DNA of 64,000 bases. It comes from Emcibacteraceae bacterium (GTDB lineage: Bacteria; Pseudomonadota; Alphaproteobacteria; Sphingomonadales; Emcibacteraceae). Within the stretch, counting starts at the first letter, position 1, and each line of letters starts with the position of its first letter. Of the stretch, positions 26,517 to 36,139 are shown in pieces. The position numbers and the translations under genes are program-made. The notes below the pieces were generated by a model. The model saw nothing but the letters and a program-made list of their open reading frames with translations, did not search any database and was not told the DNA's origin. The DNA is taken from NCBI GenBank assembly GCA_041396985.1, contig JAWKXO010000001.1:620001-684000 (forward strand), written 5' to 3'.

Positions 26517-27392
26517 TCAGGAAAAGACGTCGTTTGGTATTTCCTGCAACAATTCATCAAGATCATAAAATGAAGGCTGGAATTCACCTGGCACGGCTTT
26601 TCGGCCGATTTCTGCAGCAATTTGCGGGGCACTGCCATGTAGATGCGCAATGATGAAATCTTTTGCAACTCCAAAAAAATGACCTTCTTCATCAATGATC
26701 TGCTGCAATCTGCTCGCAAGCGGTGCAGCCATTGTATAGGAAATCAAAATACCCAGAAACGTACCCACAAGCGCACCGCCGATCAAAGCGCCCAGGATTT
26801 CAACAGGCTGATCAATTGATGACATTGTATTGATAACGCCGAGAACCGCGGCCACAATACCCAGTGCAGGAAAAGCTTCCGCAACCACAGCAAGAGCATG
26901 GGCCCCTTCGCTTTCCTCATGGTGATGTTTTTCAAGCTCTTTAAGCATGACATCTTCCATCTGGTTTGGATCATCAAAGTTCATGGTTGTCATGCGGAAA
27001 TAATCACAAATAAAATCAACTACATGATGATCATCTTTTACTTTTCCGACATGGTTAAAAATCTTACTTTCACCTGGATTCTCAATATGAGCTTCCAGTG
27101 CAATAACCCCTTTGGTCTTAATCAGTTTTGAAAGCATGAAAAGCAGACATAAAAGATCGCTGTAATCCTGCGTCTTCCATTTTGATCCTTTAATGGCTTT
27201 GCCGAAGCCTTTACCGGCTTTTTTCATGATTGATCCACTGTTCCCCGTAATGAATGAACCAATCGCGGCACCACCAATAACCATAGCTTCCGTTGGGAGC
27301 GCATGAAAGATAACAGCCATATTACCGCCATGGACAATAAAGCCGCCAAATACCATTCCCAGTGTGACTACAATACCAACAATAACCAGCAT
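26517..27392 (-). CDS. motA: Flagellar motor stator protein MotA
   Basis: 291 residues with four membrane helices: near residues 1-22 and 28-48, and AFPALGIVAAVLGVINTM and ALVGTFLGILISYTMAAPL in the second half. The long cytoplasmic loop between helices 2 and 3 carries charged residues that contact FliG. MotA forms the proton channel with MotB (28892-29773), which is on the opposite strand behind a threonine ammonia-lyase gene. Convergent with hemB, 14-base gap. Confidence 0.92.
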   Translation of the reverse strand: MLVIVGIVVTLGMVFGGFIVHGGNMAVIFHALPTEAMVIGGAAIGSFITGNSGSIMKKAGKGFGKAIKGSKWKTQDYSDLLCLLFMLSKLIKTKGVIALEAHIENPGESKIFNHVGKVKDDHHVVDFICDYFRMTTMNFDDPNQMEDVMLKELEKHHHEESEGAHALAVVAEAFPALGIVAAVLGVINTMSSIDQPVEILGALIGGALVGTFLGILISYTMAAPLASRLQQIIDEEGHFFGVAKDFIIAHLHGSAPQIAAEIGRKAVPGEFQPSFYDLDELLQEIPNDVFS

Positions 27393-27395
27393 TAA

Positions 27396-27444
27396 AATAA
27401 CCTTTATTTTTTATAGTTACCCATAGTTATAGTTAAAGGTTATT
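27396..27444. repeat. Inverted repeat with inner short repeats between motA and the threonine ammonia-lyase gene
   Basis: AATAACCTTT (27396-27405) and AAAGGTTATT (27435-27444) are perfect 10-base arms separated by 29 bases. The left arm, read on the minus strand, holds the motA ribosome site AAAGG. Between the arms ATAGTTA occurs three times in 25 bases. A divergent operator or a leader hairpin is possible. Confidence 0.4.
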
Positions 27445-27570
27445 AAGCAAGTTTTAATGTCGGCCTAAAAAATGAAAAAAATAAAAAATAAAAATTTTGG
27501 ACTTTTTCCTGAGAAACCAATATATCAGGGCTCTATAGAAATAAAGCAACTGAGTGATCGGCAAAAAATC

Positions 27571-28803
27571 ATGAGCAATAATCCGGAAACACTGACATTA
27601 GAGGATGTTAAAAATGCCGCCAAAGCATTTGACGGCGCCATTAAACACACACCGACAAATCATGCGATTACTCTTTCCGGTATTACAGGCGCAGATATTT
27701 ATATAAAATTGGAAAATAATCAGTTTACAGCATCCTTTAAAGAACGTGGAGCACTGAATAAACTTTTAAATCTATCGCATGAGCAACAAAGAAACGGCGT
27801 CATAGCTGCCAGTGCCGGAAATCACGCGCAAGGTGTCGCCTATCATGGAAGCCGGCTTAAAATTCCGACAACCATTGCAATGCCGCTTGGAACCCCATTT
27901 GTTAAAATCAGCAATACGGAAGCACTCGGAGCAAAAGTTGTACAGGTTGGTGAGCGGTTTGATGAAACAGCAGAAGCAGCACTAAAAATAGCTGAAGAAC
28001 AAGGGCTTACTGTCGTTCATCCTTTTGATGATTATCATGTTATGGCCGGACAGGGCACGATCGCTTTGGAATTATTGTCCGATGTCCCGGACCTTGACAT
28101 AATTGTGGTCCCTGTCGGGGGAGGAGGCCTCATCGCCGGTATCGCCACTGCGGCAAAGGCTATAAATCCCGGCATAAAAGTAATAGGCGTTCAGTCGGAG
28201 CGTTTTCCTTCGCTTTATCGGTCACTCAATGGACAGGAATATGTTGCGCAAGGATCAACACTGGCAGAAGGGATTGCCGTAAAAACGATCGGCGAAAAAA
28301 CCATCGAAGTCTGTAAAAAAGTGGTTGATGATATTCTTCTGGTCAGCGAAGACGAAATTGAAAAAGCAGTGGGACTTCTTCTTACTGTTGAAAAAACGGT
28401 TGTTGAAGGGGCCGGTGCCTGCCCCCTTGCGGCAGTCATAAGATATCCTGATATTTTTAAAGGCAAAAAAGTCGGTCTGGTCGTCACAGGCGGTAATATA
28501 GATACCAGGCTTCTTGCTTCAATTTTAATGCGTGGCCTTGTCAGAGACGGCAGAATCACCCGTCTTCGCATTGAACTTCCAGACGTGCCGGGCGCTTTAT
28601 CAGTTATTTCTTCAATTATCGGTAATCAGGGCGGAAATATTATCGACGTATCACATCACCGGCTGTTTACAGAACTTCCGGCCAAGGAAACTTATTCTAA
28701 CATAACATTGGAAACCAGAGATGCGCGTCATCTTCAGGATATCCTTGATGAACTTCGGGAAGAAGGCTTCGTAGTCAATGTGAACAGAAATATTGATATG
28801 TAA
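27571..28803 (+). CDS. ilvA: Threonine ammonia-lyase with C-terminal ACT domain
   Basis: 410 residues from the ATG at 27571, where homology begins; an in-frame ATG at 27472 would add 33 unconserved residues, and neither has a strong ribosome site. The PLP Lys is in TASFKERGALN (~60), the phosphate loop is PVGGGGLIAG, and a C-terminal ACT domain begins near RITRLRIELPDVPGALSVIS. It deaminates threonine to 2-oxobutanoate. The architecture (PLP domain plus one ACT) fits either biosynthetic IlvA or a TdcB-like enzyme. It separates motA from motB. Confidence 0.85.
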   Translation: MSNNPETLTLEDVKNAAKAFDGAIKHTPTNHAITLSGITGADIYIKLENNQFTASFKERGALNKLLNLSHEQQRNGVIAASAGNHAQGVAYHGSRLKIPTTIAMPLGTPFVKISNTEALGAKVVQVGERFDETAEAALKIAEEQGLTVVHPFDDYHVMAGQGTIALELLSDVPDLDIIVVPVGGGGLIAGIATAAKAINPGIKVIGVQSERFPSLYRSLNGQEYVAQGSTLAEGIAVKTIGEKTIEVCKKVVDDILLVSEDEIEKAVGLLLTVEKTVVEGAGACPLAAVIRYPDIFKGKKVGLVVTGGNIDTRLLASILMRGLVRDGRITRLRIELPDVPGALSVISSIIGNQGGNIIDVSHHRLFTELPAKETYSNITLETRDARHLQDILDELREEGFVVNVNRNIDM

Positions 28804-28891
28804 TTCAAAAAGATGATGCCTGATAATATTTAATTAACCATCCGCGGGCATTATAGGCAGACAAAGTCATATTTTTGAATTAAGGTTTTAG

Positions 28892-29773
28892 ATGTCGGAC
28901 GAACAGCAACGCCCTATAATAATAAAGCGTATTAAAAAAGTTTCGGGCGGACACCATGGTGGTGCCTGGAAGGTGGCATATGCTGACTTCGTTACGGCCA
29001 TGATGGCATTTTTTCTGCTTTTATGGCTTTTGAATTCCACATCCCAGGAACAAAAAGAAGGTCTTTCAGACTATTTCACACCTACTACAGCGGCGACAAG
29101 AGCTGTTGCAGGAGCAGATAATGTACTTGAAGGTGTTTCGGTAAATTCTGATGGATCCTCATCGAGTGATGTTACAACACCAATGCCTGATGAAGTGGTG
29201 ATTAAAAAAGAAGAAGTTGCCAAACGGAATAACGATGCAGCGGAAGAAAATAGTTTTGAAGTTGCCATGGCAAACCGAGAGCAGGAAGCTTTTGAAGATA
29301 TGGCTACTGATCTAAATCTAAGCATTCAGGATAATGCCGAACTTTCGCAATTAAAAGATCAGGTGATTATTGATATGACCGAAGACGGCATGCGCATTCA
29401 GCTTGTCGATAAAGACAATAGGTCAATGTTCAAAAGTGACACCGCCGAACTCTATTCATATGCTGAAAGAATGCTACAGCTCATTGCTGAAAAAGTTGGT
29501 AAACTGCCAAATCGTATTTCAATTGCCGGGCATACTGATTCAAAACCATTCAGGGCAGGATCAAATTATTCTAACTGGGAATTAAGCTCTGATCGGGCAA
29601 ATGCCGCGAGAAGAGTTCTATTGTCTTCAGGCGTTTCAACAGACCGCTTTGCAGAGATCACAGGCAAGGCCGCAACTGAACCATTGCTGCCAGGTCGCCC
29701 TGATCGCCCGGAAAACAGAAGAATTACTATTCTTGTCATCCGTGAAGCCCCAACGCTTCCAAGCAATCTTTAA
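28892..29773 (+). CDS. motB: Flagellar motor stator protein MotB
   Basis: 293 residues. A short basic N-terminus (KRIKKVSGG) is followed by one membrane helix with the essential Asp in YADFVTAMMAFFLLLWLLN. The periplasmic part ends in an OmpA-like peptidoglycan-binding domain from about residue 170 (ISIAGHTDSKPF, NWELSSDRANAARRVL, RRITILV). MotB anchors the stator to the cell wall. It follows the threonine ammonia-lyase gene by 88 bases. Confidence 0.94.
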   Translation: MSDEQQRPIIIKRIKKVSGGHHGGAWKVAYADFVTAMMAFFLLLWLLNSTSQEQKEGLSDYFTPTTAATRAVAGADNVLEGVSVNSDGSSSSDVTTPMPDEVVIKKEEVAKRNNDAAEENSFEVAMANREQEAFEDMATDLNLSIQDNAELSQLKDQVIIDMTEDGMRIQLVDKDNRSMFKSDTAELYSYAERMLQLIAEKVGKLPNRISIAGHTDSKPFRAGSNYSNWELSSDRANAARRVLLSSGVSTDRFAEITGKAATEPLLPGRPDRPENRRITILVIREAPTLPSNL

Positions 29774-29779
29774 ACCTAT

Positions 29780-29796
29780 AAAAGACCTTGTCTTTT
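29780..29796. terminator. Weak candidate terminator after motB
   Basis: AAAAGAC-CTT-GTCTTTT forms a 7-base stem with a 3-base loop, ending in four T, seven bases after the motB stop. The stem is short and AT-rich, so strength is uncertain. Confidence 0.4.
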
Positions 29797-29841
29797 CCAG
29801 ATAACTACTGCTAAAATTATTCCATAAACAAGGAATCTTAT

Positions 29842-31698
29842 ATGGAAATTTTAGAGCCCTCAGTCCAAATGTGGCTAACCTTTGGCTTGATTGCGATAGG
29901 TATCTTCTTTTATGTACTTGATAAATATCCAATGGAATTGGTTTCACTTGGTATTATCGTTTCTTTGCTCCTGCTTTTCCATTTTATGCCCCTTCACGGT
30001 AACGATGATAAAGTTCTTATTAATACAAGGTCACTGCTTGAGGGGCTTGCAGATCCTGCACTAATCAGCATTCTTGCCTTACTTGTTGTCGGGCATGGTA
30101 TTGTGGAAACAGGTGCTCTGGATAGCCCGGTCAAAATTCTCATACGTTTAAGCAGTTCGTATCCTGTCGCCGTGATCGTCATGTCATTACTTGTGGTCAT
30201 GTTTATCAGCGCATTTCTAAACAACACGCCTGTGGTTGTAATATTTATTCCCATTATGATTACTTTGGCCGAGAATCTTGGGAAGTCTCCTTCAATTTAT
30301 CTGATGCCGCTCAGTTTCGTCGCCATTCTGGGCGGGATGACCACTTTGATCGGGTCCAGCACAAATCTGCTTGTTTCTGAATCATTAAGGACTATAGGCG
30401 GAATTGAACTGGGATTTTTTGATTTTGCTGTTCCAGGTATTTTTCTTGCCTTTATTGGATTTTTATATGTTTTGTTCATAGCCCCCTATATTTTACCAAA
30501 AGATCGCTCAACTTCAAATAAAGACACTCAAATCACCGGCAAGCAGTTTATTGTTCAAATTGATCTTACAGAAGGAAATACATTAATTGGTCATAAGGCA
30601 GTAGCAGGTATGTTTCCTATTCTATCCGGTCTAACTGTACAAATGGTTAGACGAGGAACAAAAAAATTCCTTCCACCTTTTGATGATATCAGTCTTGAAA
30701 AGGGAGACCAGCTTATTTTAGCTGCTACAAGAAAGGAGCTGACCGATAAAATAGCCAAAGAACATTTACTACTGTCTGACGTAAAAGGCCACTCGGAAGA
30801 TGACAGAAAAAAAACGGATCGTGAGGATCAGATTCTATACAGAGGACAAAAACTTGTAGAAGTAGTCATAATGCCGGAATCCAAACTGGACGGCCGGACG
30901 CTTGCCCAATCAGGTTTCAGTTTACCGGGCGGTTGTAAAATACTCGGTATTCAACGGCGAAGCCGAATGAACAGAACATCAATCAATGACATTAGACTTG
31001 AAGCAAATGATACTTTGTTGGCTATTGGAACCCAACAGGAAATCCAATCACTTCGACTTAATAATGATGTCCTATTGTTGGAATGGTCAGCCAAGGAAAT
31101 TCCAATCATTGTTGATATGTGGAAATCCATGTTCATATTTATCTCAGTTGTCTTTCTGGCTTCTACAGGAATATTGCCTATCGCCATTTCTTCATTGCTC
31201 GGTGCATTTGCCATGATCGTAAGCGGATGTTTAAGTGTTAAAAAAGCGACAAGTGCTATTGATCGAAATATATTTCTGCTTATTGGCGCCGCTCTGGCCA
31301 TGGGAACTTCCCTTCAGGCGACTGGCGGTGCCTCATATATAGCCATGCATATGGTCACCTTACTGGATGGTGCAAGTCCGACAGTTATTCTTTCGGCATT
31401 TTTCCTGCTGATCGCCTTTATGACAAATATTTTAAGCAACAATGCTACTGCGGTATTGTTTACCCCTATTGCCATAAACATGGCCAATGAAATAAATATT
31501 GATCCATTTATATTTGTCACCACAGTCATTTTTGCTGCCAATTGTTCTTTTGCAACACCAATGGGATATAAAACAAACCTTCTGGTTTTTGGGCCAGGAA
31601 ATTACAAATTTGCTGATTTCATCAAAGTGGGTGTGCCTCTTATTTTATTGCTTTGGATTAGTTATACGTTCTTTGCGCCCTGGTATTATGATCTGTAA
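29842..31698 (+). CDS. SLC13-family permease with two TrkA-C (RCK_C) domains
   Basis: 618 residues. Helices in the first ~220 residues, then two cytosolic RCK_C-like domains at about 235-310 (QIDLTEGNTLIGHKAVAGMF) and 345-400 (VVIMPESKLDGRTLAQSGF), then a second helical half from about 425. Motifs FLNNTPVVVIFIPI and ILSNNATAVLFTPIAINMA are the paired SNNTP/SNNAT substrate and sodium loops of the SLC13/DASS fold. Probable sodium-coupled uptake of an organic acid or sulfate; substrate unknown. AAGGAA ribosome site. Confidence 0.85.
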   Translation: MEILEPSVQMWLTFGLIAIGIFFYVLDKYPMELVSLGIIVSLLLLFHFMPLHGNDDKVLINTRSLLEGLADPALISILALLVVGHGIVETGALDSPVKILIRLSSSYPVAVIVMSLLVVMFISAFLNNTPVVVIFIPIMITLAENLGKSPSIYLMPLSFVAILGGMTTLIGSSTNLLVSESLRTIGGIELGFFDFAVPGIFLAFIGFLYVLFIAPYILPKDRSTSNKDTQITGKQFIVQIDLTEGNTLIGHKAVAGMFPILSGLTVQMVRRGTKKFLPPFDDISLEKGDQLILAATRKELTDKIAKEHLLLSDVKGHSEDDRKKTDREDQILYRGQKLVEVVIMPESKLDGRTLAQSGFSLPGGCKILGIQRRSRMNRTSINDIRLEANDTLLAIGTQQEIQSLRLNNDVLLLEWSAKEIPIIVDMWKSMFIFISVVFLASTGILPIAISSLLGAFAMIVSGCLSVKKATSAIDRNIFLLIGAALAMGTSLQATGGASYIAMHMVTLLDGASPTVILSAFFLLIAFMTNILSNNATAVLFTPIAINMANEINIDPFIFVTTVIFAANCSFATPMGYKTNLLVFGPGNYKFADFIKVGVPLILLLWISYTFFAPWYYDL

Positions 31699-31762
31699 AA
31701 GGACATTGTATAAATGAAAAAATACACTGCTAAATAATATAAAAATATGGTATTTATCTGTT

Positions 31763-32554
31763 ATGACTGACCAATCCTCCCATTTTCCAAAATTTTATGT
31801 TACGGCACCGAATGCCTGCCCGTATCTTGAAGGAAAAACAGAGAGAAAAATATTTACCGAACTCAAGCCTGAACAACTTGCCTATGACAGGGAGGCAATA
31901 TTAAATTATCAGGGACCGGAAACAAACAGACAAAGAGCTGAAGATTTACATCATTCACTTGCCTTGGTCGGTTTTAGAAGAAGTCAGGATATTGCTTACC
32001 GCCCGGCCTGCGAAGGATGTCATGAATGCAAATCTGTAAGAATTCCTGTCATTTTATTCAAAGGGTCAAAAACTCAGAAGCGCATTCTTTCAAAAAATAA
32101 AGATATTATTTTCGAGATAAAACCTAACATTGCGACAAAAGAGCAATACTCTCTAATTATCAATTACATCAATAGCCGCCATTTTGATGGCGGAATGAGT
32201 GGCCTGTCATTTCATGAATATCGCGATATGGTGGAAAGCAGCCCTGTCAGCACTGTAATAATAGAATACAGACTGCCAGACGGAACATTAATTGGCGCAG
32301 CACTTACAGATCAGATGCAGGACTCACTTTCAATGGTTTATAGTTTTTTTGATGTTTCCCCTTCAATGATCAGACGTAGTCTTGGTGTCTATATTGTCTT
32401 AAATCACATTAATATTGCAAAATCTCGAAATCTGGATCATATCTACCTTGGGTATTTTGTAAAAGACAGTCCCAAGATGAGTTATAAAAAAAACTTCCAA
32501 CCATTGGAAATTCTGACTTCAAACGGTTGGAAGCTCTTAAATAAATTATATTGA
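31763..32554 (+). CDS. bpt: Aspartate/glutamate leucyltransferase (N-end rule)
   Basis: 263 residues, typical Bpt/ATE1 length. Conserved parts: CPYLEGKTERKIFTEL near the N-terminus, GFRRSQDIAYRPACEGCHECKSVRIPV, and the C-terminal VYSFFDVSPSMIRRSLGVYI and YLGYFVKDSPKMSYKKNFQP. Transfers Leu (bacterial Bpt) to proteins with N-terminal Asp or Glu, marking them for ClpAP/ClpS degradation. A lone gene between two transporters. Confidence 0.93.
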   Translation: MTDQSSHFPKFYVTAPNACPYLEGKTERKIFTELKPEQLAYDREAILNYQGPETNRQRAEDLHHSLALVGFRRSQDIAYRPACEGCHECKSVRIPVILFKGSKTQKRILSKNKDIIFEIKPNIATKEQYSLIINYINSRHFDGGMSGLSFHEYRDMVESSPVSTVIIEYRLPDGTLIGAALTDQMQDSLSMVYSFFDVSPSMIRRSLGVYIVLNHINIAKSRNLDHIYLGYFVKDSPKMSYKKNFQPLEILTSNGWKLLNKLY

Positions 32555-32590
32555 CTCTATAGTTATTATTGAATTTTATAAAATGCGTGT

Positions 32591-32614
32591 TTATAAGAGA
32601 ATGAAATCTTATAA
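32591..32614. promoter_or_regulatory. Inverted repeat upstream of the TRAP operon
   Basis: TTATAAGA and TCTTATAA are perfect 8-base arms with an 8-base spacer, ending 37 bases before the dctP ATG. Geometry suits a dimeric repressor or a leader hairpin. No regulator gene lies next to it. Confidence 0.4.
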
Positions 32615-32650
32615 CAATAAATCTTTCTACATCAAAATTAAGGCTAACAT

Positions 32651-33826
32651 ATGAAACGTCGTTCTTTTCTTAAAAAATCTGCTGCCTTAGGCGCAGGAAC
32701 TCTTGCTGCTGGCGCTGTAGCCGCCTGTAGTCCAAGTCCCGTTGATCCAAATTCAGGTAAATACAAGAACGTCGGCGCGTCTTCATCATCTGGCTCTCAA
32801 AACAGTCAACCTTCGATTGATCTGAAAATGGTAACAACCTGGGGTAAAAACTTTCCGGGTCTGGGGGATCGTGCTGTAAAATTTGCTGATGATATTAACA
32901 CTGCGACCAACGGACGGATTCGCATTCGTGTTTATGCTGCCGATGAAATGGTCCCTGCTCTTCAGGCATTTGACGCTGTCTCACAGGGTAATGCTGATAT
33001 ATATCACGGTCCGGATTATTACTGGCAAGGTAAGCACCCGATTTTTAATTTCTTTGGTGCTGTTCCATTTGGCCTAACTGCAACGGAAATGACACAATGG
33101 CTTCAATATGGTGGCGGACAGGCACTTTGGGATGAGGTTTCAGCCGGTTTCAACATTAAACCAATGCTATGTAATGCAACCGGAATTCAGATGGCCGGTT
33201 GGTTTAATAAAGAAATTAATTCTGTAGAAGATTTCCAAGGCTTAAAAATGCGTATCCCAGCACTCGGGGGGGAAATTATCAAAAGACTGGGGGGCACCCC
33301 TGTAACTTTGCCAGGTGGCGAGATTTTCTTATCCCTATCACAGGGCAATATAGACGCAACAGAATGGATTGGCCCCTGGAATGACTTAACACTGGGCTTC
33401 CATCAGGCTGCTAAATTTTATTATACATCTGGTTGGCATGAGCCAAGTGCATCTGTATGTGCTGGCTGGAACCTTGAGGTATGGAATACGCTAAGCGATT
33501 CAGAAAAAGTGATAATCGAAGCACTGGCACAAAAACATTATTCATATTCACTGGCCGAGTTTAATGCCCGCAATGACGGTTCTCTTCGTACTCTGATCAA
33601 TGAACATAATGTTCAAACACGTCAGTTTCCACCTGAAGTAATGAAAGCACTTGTTGATACCGCTGCGGATGTGGTTGCCGACATTGGCAGAACTGATGAC
33701 ATTTCAAGAAGGGTGTATAACAGCTATATGGAAACACTTGCAGCAGCCAAGGAATGGAGTGCCGTTGCGGACGAGCCATATATTGCTGCCCGTCGACTAT
33801 CAGATAAATTTGGTCAGCCTTTATAA
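32651..33826 (+). CDS. dctP: TRAP transporter substrate-binding lipoprotein DctP
   Basis: 391 residues. A Tat signal (MKRRSFLKKSAALGAGTL) runs into a lipobox-like AGAVAAC, so the protein is probably exported folded and lipidated at Cys ~26; a Ser/Gly-rich linker follows. The mature part is a DctP fold: TTWGKNFPGLGDRAVKFAD, VSQGNADIYHG, GWFNKEI, LKMRIPALGGEIIKRLGG and GPWNDLTLGFHQAAKFYY with the conserved Arg for carboxylate binding. The later block resembles oxo-acid-binding members, but the ligand is unsure. First gene of dctPQM. Confidence 0.9.
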   Translation: MKRRSFLKKSAALGAGTLAAGAVAACSPSPVDPNSGKYKNVGASSSSGSQNSQPSIDLKMVTTWGKNFPGLGDRAVKFADDINTATNGRIRIRVYAADEMVPALQAFDAVSQGNADIYHGPDYYWQGKHPIFNFFGAVPFGLTATEMTQWLQYGGGQALWDEVSAGFNIKPMLCNATGIQMAGWFNKEINSVEDFQGLKMRIPALGGEIIKRLGGTPVTLPGGEIFLSLSQGNIDATEWIGPWNDLTLGFHQAAKFYYTSGWHEPSASVCAGWNLEVWNTLSDSEKVIIEALAQKHYSYSLAEFNARNDGSLRTLINEHNVQTRQFPPEVMKALVDTAADVVADIGRTDDISRRVYNSYMETLAAAKEWSAVADEPYIAARRLSDKFGQPL

Positions 33827-33879
33827 AATAATGACCATGCAAAAAATATTTAGTGAATAACATTCGGGAGCAAAATCCA

Positions 33880-34422
33880 ATGGAAGGAATTGCAATTACT
33901 GCCCGCGCTATTGATGCCGTAAATGAAAAAATAGGGCAGATCGTCTCTTGGGCAGCGCTTACGCTCGTACTCGTGCAGTTTGGAATTGTATTATTTAACT
34001 ACCTTTACAGTGAAGGGGTTATTGCTGTGCAGGAAAGTCTGACCTACATGCATTCTTTAGTTTTTCTGGGGGCAGCCGGTTATACTCTTCTTCATAACGG
34101 TCATGTACGTGTTGATATTTTCTATAGTAAAATGGATGAGAAAAGAAAGGCCTACATAAATTTATTTGGTGCTCTGATCATTTTATTCCCGGTCCTCATA
34201 TGTATCGGTTATTACGCGTGGCCATTCGTTATGCAGTCATGGAAAATTAGTGAAGGGTCAATTGAGACCAGTGGTCTTCAAATTGTCTATATATTAAAAA
34301 CAATGATCTTATTGTTTGTGGGAAGTACATTCTTACAAGGTGTTTCTATCTCATTACATTCTCTTCTCGTCATATTCGGATATGAACATCTCGTGGAAGA
34401 AGAACTCGGGGAGGGCATCTAA
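33880..34422 (+). CDS. dctQ: TRAP transporter small permease DctQ
   Basis: 180 residues from the ATG at 33880, which has GGGAG nine bases upstream; the GTG at 33853 has no such site. Four membrane helices, with EGVIAVQESLTYMHSLVFLGAAGYTLLHNGHVR-type residues, the DctQ signature of the first helix pair (E, then HVRVD). It pairs with DctM in the inner membrane. TAATG overlap with dctM. Confidence 0.9.
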   Translation: MEGIAITARAIDAVNEKIGQIVSWAALTLVLVQFGIVLFNYLYSEGVIAVQESLTYMHSLVFLGAAGYTLLHNGHVRVDIFYSKMDEKRKAYINLFGALIILFPVLICIGYYAWPFVMQSWKISEGSIETSGLQIVYILKTMILLFVGSTFLQGVSISLHSLLVIFGYEHLVEEELGEGI

Positions 34423-36068
34423 TGATATTAGATTTATCACTAATTGGGGTTCATATTGATTTCGTACTCATCGGAATCTGGTTAAGCGAATTTTTTGGCA
34501 TGCCACTGGACTTACTGCTTTGCAGTGTTATGTTTGCTTTGGCCTGTGGAGCCCTGCTTCTCGGCTACCCGGTTGCCTTCACTCTGCCTGGTATTTCACT
34601 CATTTTTGGTGGCCTCGGTTATGCAATGGGAATATTTCATTTCTCTATTCTTGGCGGTGTGCCGCAAAGAATTTACGGAACGATGACAAATGTTGTGATG
34701 ATGGCGGTCCCCCTCTTCGTATTTATGGGGGTTATGCTTGAAAGGTCACAAATTGCTGAAGACCTGCTTGAAAGTATGGGGAAATTGATGGGACGGCTTA
34801 AAGGCGGCCTGGCGATTTCCGTAACAATCGTAGGGGCCCTTCTGGCTGCATCTACCGGTATTGTTGGTGCAACAGTTGTTATTATGGGCCTTATGGCTCT
34901 GCCGACAATGTTAAACAAGGGATATAGTCCAGCTGTGGCAACCGGCGGCATTGCCGCTTCAGGAACGCTAGGACAAATTATTCCGCCATCAATCGTACTG
35001 GTCCTTCTAGGTGATCAGTTATCCTCAGCATGGCAATCGTCACAGTTATCTATTGGAAACTTTTCTCCTACACCATTATCGGTTGGTGATTTGTTTGCTG
35101 GGGCACTAATTCCTGGCCTGGGCCTTGTGCTTCTCTATATTATTTACCAAGTTTCACTTGCTATCTTTTTGCCAAGTACATGCCCACCAGTCATTGAGAA
35201 AAGCGAGAAAATAGATCTTAAGCCGGTTTTGGCAGCATTTCTTCCGCCAATCATTCTGGTTGTGGCCGTGCTTGGATCCATTCTTGCCGGTATTGCAACA
35301 CCGACTGAAGCTGCGGCTTTAGGTGCAATTGGTGCGATCATAATGGCTGGATATAAGAATAATAAGTCAAAACCTTTGCCGGTAATTGTCGCCGCATCTT
35401 CAATAGTCATACTTGTTATTTTAGGTGGTGTGTTTGATCTTAGGATGGGACGTGAAAAAATTGCTTTCATGGATTATATTGCCTTTGGCCTTTCCATTCC
35501 TCTTGTGATTGCTCTCTTTTGGGGTGTCTTTGAATGCTTTATGAGGGTTTACCGCACCAGAGTAATCCATGAAGTTATGCAGATGACTTCTAAAATCAGT
35601 TCAATGATCTTTATCATAATGGTTGGCGCTGCATTGTTCACCCTGATTTTCCTTGGATTTAATGGTGACTATTATATTACGGAATTCCTCACCAATCTGC
35701 CTGGTGGACGTTTGGGCGCATTCCTTGTCGTTATGCTGGTGATGTTTGCTCTTGGCTTCTTCCTTGACTTCATTCAGATCGTTTTCGTGGTGGTTCCGAT
35801 TGTGGCCCCGGTCCTCTTCCTGATGGATATTAATCCTATCTGGCTGGGCATTATGATGGCCATGAACCTGCAAACATCGTTCCTGACACCGCCATTTGGA
35901 TATGCGCTTTTCTATCTGCGTGGTGTCGCCCCGGAAGATAAGGTAAAAACAACTGATATTTATAAGGGAGTCGTTCCCTATATTCTTATTCAGGTTATTG
36001 CCCTGGTAATCCTTTATAACTTTGAAGGACTGGTTACCTGGCTACCGGAAATAATTTTCGGGAAATAA
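34422..36068 (+). CDS. dctM: TRAP transporter large permease DctM with inserted segment
   Basis: 548 residues, longer than the usual ~430. DctM helices and loops are clear: GYPVAFTLPGISLIFG, MTNVVMMAVPLFVFMGVML, IVGATVVIMGLMALPTML, GGIAASGTLGQIIPPSIVLVLLG and DINPIWLGIMMAMNLQTSFLTPPFG. The extra ~100 residues, at about 300-395, contain additional hydrophobic helices (IVAASSIVILVILGGVFD, IAFGLSIPLVIALFWGVF) in the middle of the scaffold. It completes the dctPQM transporter and is followed by a strong terminator. Confidence 0.9.
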   Translation: MILDLSLIGVHIDFVLIGIWLSEFFGMPLDLLLCSVMFALACGALLLGYPVAFTLPGISLIFGGLGYAMGIFHFSILGGVPQRIYGTMTNVVMMAVPLFVFMGVMLERSQIAEDLLESMGKLMGRLKGGLAISVTIVGALLAASTGIVGATVVIMGLMALPTMLNKGYSPAVATGGIAASGTLGQIIPPSIVLVLLGDQLSSAWQSSQLSIGNFSPTPLSVGDLFAGALIPGLGLVLLYIIYQVSLAIFLPSTCPPVIEKSEKIDLKPVLAAFLPPIILVVAVLGSILAGIATPTEAAALGAIGAIIMAGYKNNKSKPLPVIVAASSIVILVILGGVFDLRMGREKIAFMDYIAFGLSIPLVIALFWGVFECFMRVYRTRVIHEVMQMTSKISSMIFIIMVGAALFTLIFLGFNGDYYITEFLTNLPGGRLGAFLVVMLVMFALGFFLDFIQIVFVVVPIVAPVLFLMDINPIWLGIMMAMNLQTSFLTPPFGYALFYLRGVAPEDKVKTTDIYKGVVPYILIQVIALVILYNFEGLVTWLPEIIFGK

Positions 36069-36088
36069 CAGAACTTATATTAAAATGG

Positions 36089-36117
36089 AAAAGGAGGCCG
36101 CGGCCTCCTTTTTTTTT
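36089..36117 (+). terminator. Strong intrinsic terminator of the dctPQM operon
   Basis: AAGGAGGCCG directly followed by CGGCCTCCTT (36091-36110) makes a near-perfect stem (the innermost bases form the loop) and a run of nine T on the plus strand. It also lies 22 bases from the convergent queF end and could stop it too, because A residues precede the stem. Confidence 0.9.
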
Positions 36118-36139
36118 GAAATATAAATTTTTTAAAGGG

